From assembly GCA_011390855.1 (NCBI GenBank), contig JAABRN010000048.1, positions 1 to 5,875 of the forward strand: a stretch of DNA of 5,875 nt. The letters run 5' to 3'. The DNA is from Hydrogenophaga sp. GTDB lineage: Bacteria > Pseudomonadota > Gammaproteobacteria > Burkholderiales > Burkholderiaceae_C. The first letter of the stretch is position 1. The number at the start of each line of letters is the position of its first letter. Under the pieces are notes generated by a model. That model saw nothing but the letters and a program-made list of their open reading frames with translations. It made no database searches and had not been told where the DNA came from. Shown piece after piece: positions 1-5,875 of the stretch. A program made the translations under genes and the position numbers.

Positions 1-986
1 ACGACATCTTCAGCGAAATGGCGCAGCAATACGTCTCGCGCGTGAATGAGATGTCCGGTGGCCGACTGAAAATCGAGTACCTTCCTGCAGGTGCCGTGGT
101 CAAGCCTTTCGAGATCATCGATGCCGTGAGCAAAGGCGTGCTTGACGGCGGTCATCACGTATCGGGTTACTGGTACGGCAAGTCCAAAGTGGCTTCCTTG
201 TTCGGAACTGGCCCAGTGAGCGGCGCCACCCCCGAAATCGGGCTGAGCTGGATTCAGGCAGGCGGCGGTCAACAGTTGTGGGACAAGCTGGTGGCCAAGA
301 TGAACCTGAACGTGGTGGGTTTCTTCTCCTTCCCCATGCCCTCGCAACCTCTGGGATGGTTCAAGCAGGCTCCGCCGAAGACTGCCGCAGCGCTCAAGGG
401 ATTCAAGTACCGCACCATTGGCCTTGCTGCCGACATGTTGCAAGAAATGGGCATGGCTGTGGCCCAGTTGCCCGGCGGTGAAATCGTTCCCGCCATGCAG
501 CGCGGTGTGATCGACGCGTTCGAATTCAACAACCCCACTGCCGACATGCGCTTTGGTGCACAAGACGTGGCCAAGTTCTATTCCATGGGGTCTTTTCACC
601 AAGCTCAGGAATTCTTCGAAATCATCTTCAACAAGGACAAGTACAACGCCTTGCCTGCTGACCTGAAGGCCATCCTGAAGTACGCCGCCGAAGCCGCTTC
701 CACCGCCTCCACCGCCCTGGCTCACGAGAACTACTCGAAAGATCTGCAGGAGTTGATCGTCAAGCACAAGGTTCAGGTGTCGCGCACCACCGAAGACGTG
801 TACCGCGGCCAGCTGGCCGCCTGGGACGTCGTGACGGCCAAGCTGGAAAAAGAAGTCGACATGTTCAAAGAGGTGAACGACTCCTTCAAAGCCTGGTCGC
901 GCCGCGTGGGCTTTTATCACTTCACCAACGAAGCCAATTACAAAATGGCTTTTGAGCACGTGCAGAAAACCAAGCTCCCAGTCTAA
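1..986 (+). CDS. dctP: TRAP transporter periplasmic substrate-binding protein, DctP family (5' end missing)
   Basis: Extracytoplasmic solute receptor of a tripartite ATP-independent periplasmic (TRAP) transporter; it binds an organic anion in the periplasm and delivers it to the DctQM permease. The frame is open to the left edge (first whole codon at 3), so the ATG at 18 is internal. 327 residues are visible; the family is usually about 350-370, so the signal peptide and first strand are probably cut off. Visible features, numbered from the first whole codon: a GGRLKIEYLPAG strand near residues 19-30, the YRT motif with Arg137 where DctP proteins use a conserved Arg to hold the substrate carboxylate, LPGGEIVPAMQRGVIDAFEF at about 156-175, and a helical C-terminal half. 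The PGGE/GVIDAFE pattern resembles the mannitol/chloroaromatic (FcbT1-like) class. dctQ and dctM follow after a 75-base gap holding a hairpin. The family call is firm; the ligand cannot be read from sequence. Confidence 0.95.
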   Translation, partial: DIFSEMAQQYVSRVNEMSGGRLKIEYLPAGAVVKPFEIIDAVSKGVLDGGHHVSGYWYGKSKVASLFGTGPVSGATPEIGLSWIQAGGGQQLWDKLVAKMNLNVVGFFSFPMPSQPLGWFKQAPPKTAAALKGFKYRTIGLAADMLQEMGMAVAQLPGGEIVPAMQRGVIDAFEFNNPTADMRFGAQDVAKFYSMGSFHQAQEFFEIIFNKDKYNALPADLKAILKYAAEAASTASTALAHENYSKDLQELIVKHKVQVSRTTEDVYRGQLAAWDVVTAKLEKEVDMFKEVNDSFKAWSRRVGFYHFTNEANYKMAFEHVQKTKLPV

Positions 987-1003
987 CGACTGGCGCATCC
1001 CCG

Positions 1004-1040
1004 AAGGCTGTCGGAACTGGTTCCGGCAGCCTTTGTTTTT
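1004..1040 (+). terminator. Intrinsic terminator/attenuator-like hairpin between dctP and dctQ
   Basis: Positions 1004-1016 (AAGGCTGTCGGAA) pair with 1021-1033 (TTCCGGCAGCCTT), giving a 13-bp stem with one G-T wobble around a 4-base CTGG loop. TGTTTTT follows at 1034-1040. This is textbook intrinsic terminator form, but it lies inside an apparent operon, 18 bases after the dctP stop and 22 before the dctQ start. In TRAP and ABC operons such hairpins are often read as partial terminators or 3'-end mRNA stabilisers that raise binding-protein level above that of the permease. The structure is seen directly; the regulatory role is inferred. Confidence 0.8.
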
Positions 1041-1061
1041 GTTGGCAAAGAGGCAGATCGT

Positions 1062-1637
1062 ATGGAACTCTGGATTCGCAGGATCGATATATTGAGCAAA
1101 TCGATAGGGCATGCTTTTTCGTGGTGTGTCCTGATCTTGACGGCATCCACCTGTTACGAGGTGTTCATGCGCTACGTGCTCAACAGTCCCACCGCCTGGG
1201 CTTTTGACATGAGTTACATGCTGTATGGCGCTTTGTTCATGATGTCGGGCGCCTACGCTGTGTCGCGCAACTCGCATGTGCGTGGCGATTTTCTTTACCG
1301 CAAATGGTCCAACCGCACCCAGGCCAAAGTCGACCTGACGTTGTACCTGGCGTTCTATTTCCCGGCCATCTTTGCAATGGTTTTCACCGGCGGTCAGTAC
1401 GCCTTCGAAAGCGCGCGAATTCTGGAATCCAGTGTGAACAGCCCTGCAGGGGTACCTGTCTGGCCTTTGAAAGGGATCATATTTGTTGCTGGCCTGACCT
1501 TGTTGATCGCTGGCGCGGCCGAGGTGATGCGCTGCCTGGTGTGCCTCCGCACCGGTGAATGGTTGTCTCGAAGTGGCGACGTCGAAGAACTGGAACAAGT
1601 CCTGATCCAACAACACACTGAGAAAGCCGCGTCATGA
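1062..1637 (+). CDS. dctQ: TRAP transporter small permease, DctQ family
   Basis: Small integral membrane subunit of the TRAP transporter, which associates with DctM. At 191 residues it fits the family (about 160-200). Four hydrophobic segments are visible, near residues 18-40, 48-68, 92-114 and 136-158. The first runs into MRYVLNSPTAWAFDMS (36-51), matching the DctQ pattern RY-x-(4-6)-P-x-x-W-x-x-E/D, and SHVRGDFLY (71-79) matches the usual hxRVD stretch after helix 2. A hydrophilic tail of about 30 residues ends the protein. The start at 1062 is supported by AGAGG at 1049-1053, 8 bases upstream. The stop overlaps the dctM start (ATGA at 1634-1637), so translation of the two is coupled. It follows dctP after a hairpin, so its expression may be lower than that of dctP. 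ATCGAT occurs twice early in the gene (1082-1087, 1100-1105), probably without meaning. Confidence 0.93.
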   Translation: MELWIRRIDILSKSIGHAFSWCVLILTASTCYEVFMRYVLNSPTAWAFDMSYMLYGALFMMSGAYAVSRNSHVRGDFLYRKWSNRTQAKVDLTLYLAFYFPAIFAMVFTGGQYAFESARILESSVNSPAGVPVWPLKGIIFVAGLTLLIAGAAEVMRCLVCLRTGEWLSRSGDVEELEQVLIQQHTEKAAS

Positions 1638-3043
1638 GCGACCCCATCATTGCCCTCTTCATGCTGGGCATTTTCATCTGCTTTATTTTCATGGGATTCC
1701 CCATCGCCTTCACCTTGATGGCCATGGGCATCGGCTTTGGCTTTTACGCCTACTTCATACCCGACCAGCTGATCTGGGACAACCGCATTCTCTACCTCTT
1801 CACGCAAAACACTTTCAGCGTGATGAACAACGATGTGCTGATATCGATACCCCTGTTCTTATTCATGGGCTACATCATCGAGCGGGCCAACATCCTGGAC
1901 AAACTGTTCCTGAGCCTGCAGGTGGGTTTGCGCTTTTTGCCCGGTTCCATGGCCGTGGCGGCGCTGGTGACTTGCGCGCTTTTTGCCACAGCGACCGGCA
2001 TCGTGGGTGCGGTGGTCACCCTGATGGGCTTGATTGCTTTGCCACCCATGCTCAAAGCCGGTTATGACCAGAAATTGGCGAGCGGCGTCATCACCGCAGG
2101 CGGCACCCTGGGTATCTTGATTCCACCCTCGATCCTGCTCATCGTATACGCTGCCACGGCCAGCGTGTCGGTGGTCAAGCTGTATGCCGCGGCCATCATT
2201 CCGGGCTTCACGCTGGCAGGGTTGTACCTGATCTACATCATCGTGCGCGCCACCCTCAATCCCTCTTTGTGCCCCAAACCCAAAGAGGTGGATCACTACA
2301 CGGTTTGGCAGAGTGCGCTGATGGTGCTCACGGCATTCGTGCCCTTGGCGGCGCTGATCATGGCGGTGCTGGGCTCCATTCTGTTTGGCTTGGCCACCCC
2401 AAGCGAAGCCGCAGCGATGGGCGCCCTGGGCGGCATCATCCTGGCCGTTGTTTACCGGGCATTCACCTGGCAGCGGCTGCGCGAGTCTGTGTACCTCACA
2501 GCTCGCACGTCGGCCATGGTGTGTTTCCTGTTCGTGGGTGCAGCCACCTTTGCGTCGGTGTTCTCGTATTTGGGTGGTGAGCATGTCGTCAAGGACTTCA
2601 TGCTGGCCCTGAACCTGACCCCCGTGCAGTTTCTTTTGCTCTCGCAGTTGCTGATTTTCATTCTCGGCTGGCCCCTGGAGTGGAGCGAAATCATCATCAT
2701 CTTCGTGCCCATCTTCCTGCCACTGCTGCCTTTGTATGGCATCGACCCGATCCTGTTCGGCATCCTGATTGCCATCAACTTGCAAACCTCTTTCCTGACG
2801 CCACCGATGGCGATGTCGGCCTATTATTTGAAAGGGGTTGCACCCAAAAGTCTGCAACTCGTGACCATCTTCAAGGGGTGCTTGCCGTTTGTTGGCATGG
2901 TGTTGTTCACTCTGGCCATGACCTATGTTTACCCGGCCATGGTGACCTATTTGCCTGATCAGTTCTTCAACCAAGCGGTGGAAATCGAGAGAGATCCCAA
3001 CGATACGTCCATCGTCAACCCTGATTTCTTCAAAACCGAGTGA
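1634..3043 (+). CDS. dctM: TRAP transporter large permease, DctM family
   Basis: Membrane subunit that forms the transport path and uses a sodium gradient to import the solute handed over by DctP. At 469 residues it is slightly longer than typical (about 425-450) and very hydrophobic, with about a dozen predicted helices. Family motifs: GGTLGILIPPSILLIVYA at 156-173, GLATPSEAAAMGALG at 252-266, and NLQTSFLTPPMAMSAYYL at 382-399, the last being the conserved C-terminal QTSFLTPP signature of DctM. Residues from about 438 on form a polar tail (PDQFFNQAVEIERDPNDTS and on), which accounts for the extra length. The ATG overlaps the dctQ stop; a weak GAGA lies about 10 bases upstream, so initiation probably relies on coupling. 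The TGA at 3041-3043 overlaps the ATG of the amidase. The mannitol/chloroaromatic-like (FcbT3) subclass is likely, but the substrate is unknown. Confidence 0.95.
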   Translation: MSDPIIALFMLGIFICFIFMGFPIAFTLMAMGIGFGFYAYFIPDQLIWDNRILYLFTQNTFSVMNNDVLISIPLFLFMGYIIERANILDKLFLSLQVGLRFLPGSMAVAALVTCALFATATGIVGAVVTLMGLIALPPMLKAGYDQKLASGVITAGGTLGILIPPSILLIVYAATASVSVVKLYAAAIIPGFTLAGLYLIYIIVRATLNPSLCPKPKEVDHYTVWQSALMVLTAFVPLAALIMAVLGSILFGLATPSEAAAMGALGGIILAVVYRAFTWQRLRESVYLTARTSAMVCFLFVGAATFASVFSYLGGEHVVKDFMLALNLTPVQFLLLSQLLIFILGWPLEWSEIIIIFVPIFLPLLPLYGIDPILFGILIAINLQTSFLTPPMAMSAYYLKGVAPKSLQLVTIFKGCLPFVGMVLFTLAMTYVYPAMVTYLPDQFFNQAVEIERDPNDTSIVNPDFFKTE

Positions 3044-4395
3044 TGGCTGACCACACAAAAAACGTCTCAGAACTCACCGGCTTGGAGATTCGGGAGCACC
3101 TGCTCAGCGGCCAGGAAACGGTGGAAGAGCTCACGGCCAAACTCGGGCGCTTCGCCGATGCGGCAGACCAGACCATCAAGGCCTTCGCACACCGCGATGA
3201 CCGCGTGGTGGCCTTGCAAGCCGACCATCTGCAGCGCAGGCGCACTGCGGGAGACCTGCCTGGACCGCTCTACGGAGTGTCAGTGGGTGTCAAGGACATC
3301 ATCGACACCATTGATTTTCCGACCGAGTACGGCAGCCCCATCCATGCCGGGCGCTATTCTGTGAGTGACGCCACTGTTGTTTCCCGCTTGCGTGCGGCGG
3401 GTGCGGTCATCTTCGGCAAAACAGTGACCACCGAGTTTGCGACCTCGCATCCGGGCCCCACGCGCAACCCGCACAACGTGGACCACACCCCTGGGGGTTC
3501 TTCAAGCGGTTCGGCGGCGGCTGTTGCCGCGGGCATGGTGCCAGTGGCTTTGGGTACGCAGACCAATGGCTCCATCATCCGGCCCGCTTCTTTTTGCGGG
3601 GTGTATGCGTTCAAACCATCGCGCGGCTTGTTGCCGCGAACAGGGGTGCTCGATCAGTCGCCATCTCTCGACGAAATCGGCGTCTTCGCACGCAACCTGG
3701 AAGACATCGCCAAAGTCACCGAAATCATGTCGGGCGACGATGGCCACGATTCGGCCAGTGCGCGCCAGTCGCCACGCCGTCTCTTCGACGTGGCTGTCTC
3801 AGAGCCGCCTTTGCAGCCCAGATTCTGTTTCGTCAAAACCCCTTGGTGGGACGACGTGGACCCGGAGGCGCGTGAGGCCTATGAGGCATTCGTGGATCAT
3901 CTGGGTGATTGCGTCGAATACGTTGTGCTGCCCGACATCGTGAAAAAGGCGGCCCTCTGGCTGGCCACGATCAACGAAGTCGAACTCGGCGTGTGCCTGC
4001 AACACGAGTGGAACCACAGCCGGGAGCTGCTGAGCGATGCCTTGCGCGCACGGGTTGAAAAATCCATGACCATTTCGGGCACCGAGTACCTGATCGCCAA
4101 AGACCGCATGATTCACGTGATGGGTGCGTTCGACGAGTATTTCGCCTCCTACGATGCGATTTTGTGTCCGGCGGCATTGGGGACCGCACCGCACGGTCTG
4201 GCTTCCACCGGCAACCCGATCATGCAGACCGCCTGGAGCTTTGCCGGATTGCCCAGCGCCAATCTGCCTCTTTTGACCCTGTCGAATGGATTGCCGCTTG
4301 GCGTTCAGGCGGTAGGTTCGTACCAAAATGACGGTCGCTTGCTGCGCTCTTCTCGCTGGCTGGTGTCTGAGTTTGTCAACAGGAACATGTCATGA
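3043..4395 (+). CDS. Amidase signature (AS) family hydrolase
   Basis: Cytoplasmic hydrolase of the Ser-cisSer-Lys amidase family (amidase/GatA/FAAH fold), splitting an amide or related C-N bond to give a carboxylate; no signal peptide is present. With the ATG at 3043 it has 450 residues, normal for the family. The triad is visible: Lys84 in GVSVGVKDI, cis-Ser153 in GGSSSGSAAAVAAGM (151-165) and nucleophile Ser177 in GTQTNGSIIRPASFCG (171-186). The 24-residue spacing between the serines equals that in FAAH (217/241). Asn175 replaces the Gly usual in the GGS oxyanion turn. CPAALGTAPHG (375-385) and FAGLPSANLPL (400-410) are typical C-terminal AS elements. A GTG at 3040 is also in frame, but the ATG at 3043 fits the TGATG overlap with dctM better. 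No good Shine-Dalgarno is seen, so it probably depends on coupling. Operon context suggests it acts on the imported solute or a product of it; a GatA role is unlikely without gatB/gatC. Confidence 0.92.
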   Translation: MADHTKNVSELTGLEIREHLLSGQETVEELTAKLGRFADAADQTIKAFAHRDDRVVALQADHLQRRRTAGDLPGPLYGVSVGVKDIIDTIDFPTEYGSPIHAGRYSVSDATVVSRLRAAGAVIFGKTVTTEFATSHPGPTRNPHNVDHTPGGSSSGSAAAVAAGMVPVALGTQTNGSIIRPASFCGVYAFKPSRGLLPRTGVLDQSPSLDEIGVFARNLEDIAKVTEIMSGDDGHDSASARQSPRRLFDVAVSEPPLQPRFCFVKTPWWDDVDPEAREAYEAFVDHLGDCVEYVVLPDIVKKAALWLATINEVELGVCLQHEWNHSRELLSDALRARVEKSMTISGTEYLIAKDRMIHVMGAFDEYFASYDAILCPAALGTAPHGLASTGNPIMQTAWSFAGLPSANLPLLTLSNGLPLGVQAVGSYQNDGRLLRSSRWLVSEFVNRNMS

Positions 4396-4565
4396 AAAAG
4401 CTTCAGCGCTACACGGGCCTTGTAGGTCTGATCTTGATGGCCGCATTCCTGGTGCCCTACATCATGAAGCTGCCGCAACTCGACATCACAGTCATTCTGC
4501 TGGGGGGGTTGGCTTTGGCGGCTTATGACTATTTTTCAAGCGGGAACGATGACAACTCAAGTTGA
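4392..4565 (+). CDS. Small two-helix membrane protein, unrecognised
   Basis: A 57-residue ORF too short for many gene callers. The ATG at 4392 overlaps the amidase TGA (ATGA at 4392-4395), and AGGA at 4381-4384 lies 7 bases upstream, an ideal ribosome binding site. The sequence begins MKKLQRYTGLVGLILMAAFL. It has a basic N-terminus, a first hydrophobic segment at about 8-24, a short polar turn with KLPQLD at about 26-31, a second hydrophobic segment at about 32-48, and an acidic/serine tail (SSGNDDNSS). By the positive-inside rule both ends would face the cytoplasm. I do not recognise the family. Its placement as last gene of the transport operon, just before a terminator-like hairpin, suggests a link to the TRAP permease or the amidase, but that is inference only. 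A G7 run (4502-4508) lies within helix 2; a length error there would change the C-terminus. Confidence 0.75.
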   Translation: MKKLQRYTGLVGLILMAAFLVPYIMKLPQLDITVILLGGLALAAYDYFSSGNDDNSS

Positions 4566-4627
4566 TCTTCGCTGGTGGGAGATCTGGACAGTTCGAGCAG
4601 CGCCTCCTCACAGCGAACCAATTTTTT
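4562..4627 (+). terminator. Probable intrinsic terminator of the TRAP-amidase operon
   Basis: TTCGCTG (4568-4574) pairs with CAGCGAA (4611-4617). The stem continues inward with TG/CA (4576-4577 with 4609-4610) and GGAG/CTCC (4578-4581 with 4604-4607), leaving G4575 and T4608 bulged and a loop of 22 bases. TTG at 4562-4564 can also pair with CAA at 4619-4621, bringing the stem base up to T6 at 4622-4627. It overlaps the stop codon of the 57-aa ORF. The large loop and bulges make it weaker than the dctP-dctQ hairpin. I see no comparable hairpin for the convergent phosphatase gene; A8 at 4654-4661 gives T8 on the minus strand, but no good stem precedes it. Confidence 0.5.
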
Positions 4628-4711
4628 CTGCTTGAACAATGAGTCACTAATTCAAAAAAAAGCTCATTCAACACGACATCAAAGTTCCTGCGCATCGAAG
4701 CGTCCATCCAC

Positions 4712-5362
4712 CTATGCCAAGAGCGCCAGGGTCAGCTCGTCCATGTGGCAAATGATGCGCTGAACTGGCAGGCCGGCAAAGGCCCGCCCGTGGCCCTCTG
4801 GGCAGTAGCCCCACACGGTGGCACCAGCGGCCAGTCCTGCCTGCGCTCCGGTGGCCGTGTCTTCCACCACCAGGCAGTGCGCCGGGTCGGCGCCCAAGTG
4901 GGCGGCCGCAGCCAGGTACACATCGGGATGAGGTTTGGAACGCGGCTGGTCGTGACCGCTGAAAATGCGGTCACCGAAATACGGTGACATCCGTGCCATT
5001 TCGATCTGCATCACCACCTTGGGCTTGTCGGCTCCCGAAGCGCAGGCAATGCGGCCTTCGGTATGGGTGTGGGCGGCAATCACTGCATCGAGCGCTCCCA
5101 CCACCGTCTGCAACTCGGCGCGCAGACGGTGGTCGCGCCGTGCATAAAACATGTGCATCCACTCCTCAGTGAGCGGTCGACCGGTTTCGCGCTCGATGCG
5201 CGCGCGCTCGTCGCGAACGGCTTTGCCGATGAAGATCGCGTGACACTCGGCCTGGGTGAGTGCCCAGCCGGATTCGTTCAACACCTCACGCAGCACACCG
5301 TTGGTGATGGGTTCGCTGTCGACCAGCACACCGTCGCAATCGAACAGAACAGCATCAAACAT
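4712..5362 (-). CDS. HAD-superfamily phosphatase, subfamily IA (Gph/YieH-like)
   Basis: Haloacid dehalogenase-type hydrolase, probably a cytoplasmic Mg-dependent phosphatase acting on a small phosphorylated metabolite. At 216 residues it is normal for the class. All four motifs are present: motif I FDCDGVLVDSE with nucleophile Asp8 and acid/base Asp10; motif II Ser109 in ACASG; motif III Lys143 in RSKPHPDVYL; motif IV VVEDTATGAQAG with Glu167 and Asp168. Residues about 16-85 form the helical cap. The start was set at 5362 because the family begins within a few residues of motif I; an upstream in-frame ATG at 5473 would add 37 Pro/Gly/Arg-rich residues encoded by the palindromic block and is very unlikely. 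A G7 run 5 bases upstream may serve as ribosome binding site. FSGHDQPRSKP and the GYCPEGHG tail recall E. coli YieH (6-phosphogluconate phosphatase) and beta-phosphoglucomutase-like members; the substrate is not certain. It is convergent with the operon and probably unrelated to it. Confidence 0.92.
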   Translation of the reverse strand: MFDAVLFDCDGVLVDSEPITNGVLREVLNESGWALTQAECHAIFIGKAVRDERARIERETGRPLTEEWMHMFYARRDHRLRAELQTVVGALDAVIAAHTHTEGRIACASGADKPKVVMQIEMARMSPYFGDRIFSGHDQPRSKPHPDVYLAAAAHLGADPAHCLVVEDTATGAQAGLAAGATVWGYCPEGHGRAFAGLPVQRIICHMDELTLALLA

Positions 5363-5378
5363 CGGAGCCCCCCCGATG
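5360..5378 (-). promoter_or_regulatory. Short hairpin enclosing the phosphatase start region
   Basis: On the minus strand CATCGG (5378-5373) can pair with CCGATG (5365-5360), a 6-bp stem with a 7-base loop GGGGGCT. The loop holds most of the G-rich putative ribosome binding site, and the ATG start codon (5362-5360) is the 3' arm. Such a fold could limit ribosome access or present the site in the loop. The pairing is seen directly; any effect is inference, and a 6-bp pairing in such GC-rich sequence may be chance. Confidence 0.3.
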
Positions 5379-5390
5379 CACCCGCGGCGC

Positions 5391-5475
5391 CTCCCCCCGG
5401 TGGGGGGCCACACCTGAGGCCCGGCGAAGCCGGTTCCTCGGTGTGTTGGGTTTCGGACACTTCGCCCCCCCAAGG
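5391..5475. repeat. GC-rich palindromic intergenic repeat block
   Basis: Two adjacent inverted repeats and a C-rich end. First: CCCCCC (5393-5398), GGT, GGGGGG (5402-5407). Second, 5409-5445: CACACC pairs with GGTGTG, GAGG with CCTC and CCGGC with GCCGG around a GAA loop, 15 bp in all with small bulges. The block closes with C7 (5465-5471) followed by AAGG. It has no convincing ORF. The CCGGCGAAGCCGG core and flanking C/G runs resemble dispersed REP-like repeats that I recall from Comamonadaceae intergenic regions; copies elsewhere in the genome cannot be checked here. Bidirectional termination or mRNA stabilisation are common suggestions for such elements. Confidence 0.6.
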
Positions 5476-5602
5476 TTTTGCCCTCGCGAACTCAGGCGTG
5501 ATTGGTCGGATCCCACCGGAGTGAATTGCACAACTGCAGTTCTCCCTGAGCTTGCAAGACGACGGTCCCCTGGTCCGCCTTCGCAAATGCAACGCCTTCG
5601 AT
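5476..5602. other. Gene-free stretch between ychJ and the palindromic block
   Basis: About 127 bases with no supported gene. It holds a 10-bp perfect palindrome AACTGCAGTT (5532-5541) and a repeated CGCCTTCG about 9 bases apart near 5577-5600. I found no convincing promoter for the phosphatase gene and no clear terminator for ychJ. The minus-strand frames open here run on into the palindromic block with Arg/Pro/Gly-rich translations and look non-coding. Confidence 0.5.
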
Positions 5603-5875
5603 TCATGTCTTGATCTCTCCTGATACGTAATACCAGCGCCCGTCCTCGCGCACAAAGCGGCTGCACTCTTCCAGACGCTGCCCGCGCCCGCCCATGCGAG
5701 AGCGAGCGACAAATTCGACTTCGGCGTGATCGGCATCGATTGCGTGATGGCGCTTGACTGCCAGTCCCAGCCATTTCACACCGGTGTCCAACGCCAGGTC
5801 GGCCGGGCGCGCGCTGGGGTGCCAGGTGGACAGCAAGTAGTCGGCCCGCGCCCGCACGAACGCGCTGTAGCGCGA
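5603..5875 (-). CDS. ychJ: YchJ family protein (UPF0225), C-terminal part; start beyond right edge
   Basis: The frame is open to the right edge, so this is the C-terminal 90 residues of a longer protein; the GTG at 5857 is internal. It opens with SRYSAFVRARADYLLSTWHP, the hallmark of the YchJ NTF2-like domain (E. coli has RSRYCAFV...DYLIKTWHP). It continues with KWLGLAV, VEFVARSRMGG, and ends ECSRFVREDGRWYYVSGEIKT, matching the family's SRF-x-x-E-x-G-x-W-Y-Y-x-x-G. The protein stops straight after this domain, so the second zinc-binding SEC-C motif found at the E. coli C-terminus is absent; shorter forms of about 125-135 residues are common in other proteobacteria. The N-terminal CPCGS zinc motif would lie outside the window. 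The molecular function of YchJ is not firmly established. It is followed by the phosphatase gene on the same strand after about 240 bases, too far for tight coupling. Confidence 0.9.
   Translation of the reverse strand, partial: SRYSAFVRARADYLLSTWHPSARPADLALDTGVKWLGLAVKRHHAIDADHAEVEFVARSRMGGRGQRLEECSRFVREDGRWYYVSGEIKT

Noticed and set aside
18..20. ATG at 18 as start of dctP
   Set aside because: The frame is open upstream to the window edge with family-like residues (DIFSE), and a start here would leave no signal peptide for a periplasmic protein.
1859..3058. 399-codon open frame on the minus strand opposite dctM
   Set aside because: It is the antisense image of a hydrophobic protein: its translation is dominated by His, Gln, Asp, Gly and Arg with no domain. 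dctM on the plus strand has clear family motifs over its whole length.
3799..4326. 175-codon minus-strand frame opposite the amidase
   Set aside because: Low-complexity basic translation with no recognisable motif; the plus strand is a complete amidase. Long antisense frames are common at this GC content.
4492..4707. 71-codon minus-strand frame directly after the phosphatase gene
   Set aside because: A G-rich AGGTGG touches the start codon with no spacing, so it is not a usable ribosome site. The frame overlaps the 57-aa gene and the operon terminator, and its translation has no family features.
5363..5473. N-terminal extension of the phosphatase to the ATG at 5473
   Set aside because: HAD phosphatases begin just before motif I, which the ATG at 5362 provides; the extra 37 residues come from the palindromic block.
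5063..5524. 153-codon plus-strand frame opposite the phosphatase
   Set aside because: It overlaps HAD motif I and most of the cap on the other strand, ends in Pro/Gly-rich sequence from the palindromic block, and resembles no family I know.
5355..5606. Minus-strand frame whose ATG overlaps the ychJ stop
   Set aside because: Despite the ATGA overlap, its translation is Arg/Gly/Pro-rich and runs through the inverted repeats; it looks like a translated repeat, not a protein.

Overview
The window looks like chromosomal DNA of a betaproteobacterium, most likely Burkholderiales/Comamonadaceae (Hydrogenophaga, Polaromonas or Rhodoferax-like). Reasons: high GC with G/C-rich third codon positions, a TRAP transporter of the mannitol/chloroaromatic (FcbT-like) class, a YchJ (UPF0225) protein of proteobacterial type, and a GC-rich intergenic palindromic block of the kind scattered through genomes of that family. 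The taxonomic call is inference from recognition, not from a search.

Left part (1-4627, + strand): one transport/catabolism operon. It holds the 3' part of a periplasmic TRAP substrate-binding protein (dctP, start outside the window), a strong hairpin plus T-tract in the dctP-dctQ gap, then dctQ, dctM, an amidase-signature hydrolase and a 57-residue two-helix membrane protein. From dctQ onward each stop codon overlaps the next start (ATGA, TGATG, ATGA), so these four genes are almost certainly co-translated. The hairpin after dctP would let the binding protein be made in excess over the membrane subunits. The simplest reading is that the binding protein captures an organic anion, DctQM import it with sodium, and the cytoplasmic amidase hydrolyses an amide bond in it or in a derivative. 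An imperfect hairpin followed by T6 closes the operon right after the small gene.

Right part (4712-5875, - strand, convergent with the operon): a HAD-superfamily phosphatase with all four HAD motifs, preceded by a cluster of GC-rich inverted repeats (about 5391-5475), a gene-free stretch of about 130 bases, and the C-terminal 90 codons of a ychJ gene whose start lies beyond the right edge.

I see no CRISPR array, tRNA/rRNA, transposase or phage gene. The window is mostly ordinary. The least explained items are the 57-aa membrane protein coupled to the TRAP-amidase operon, the attenuator-like hairpin inside the operon, and the palindromic block directly upstream of the phosphatase gene.
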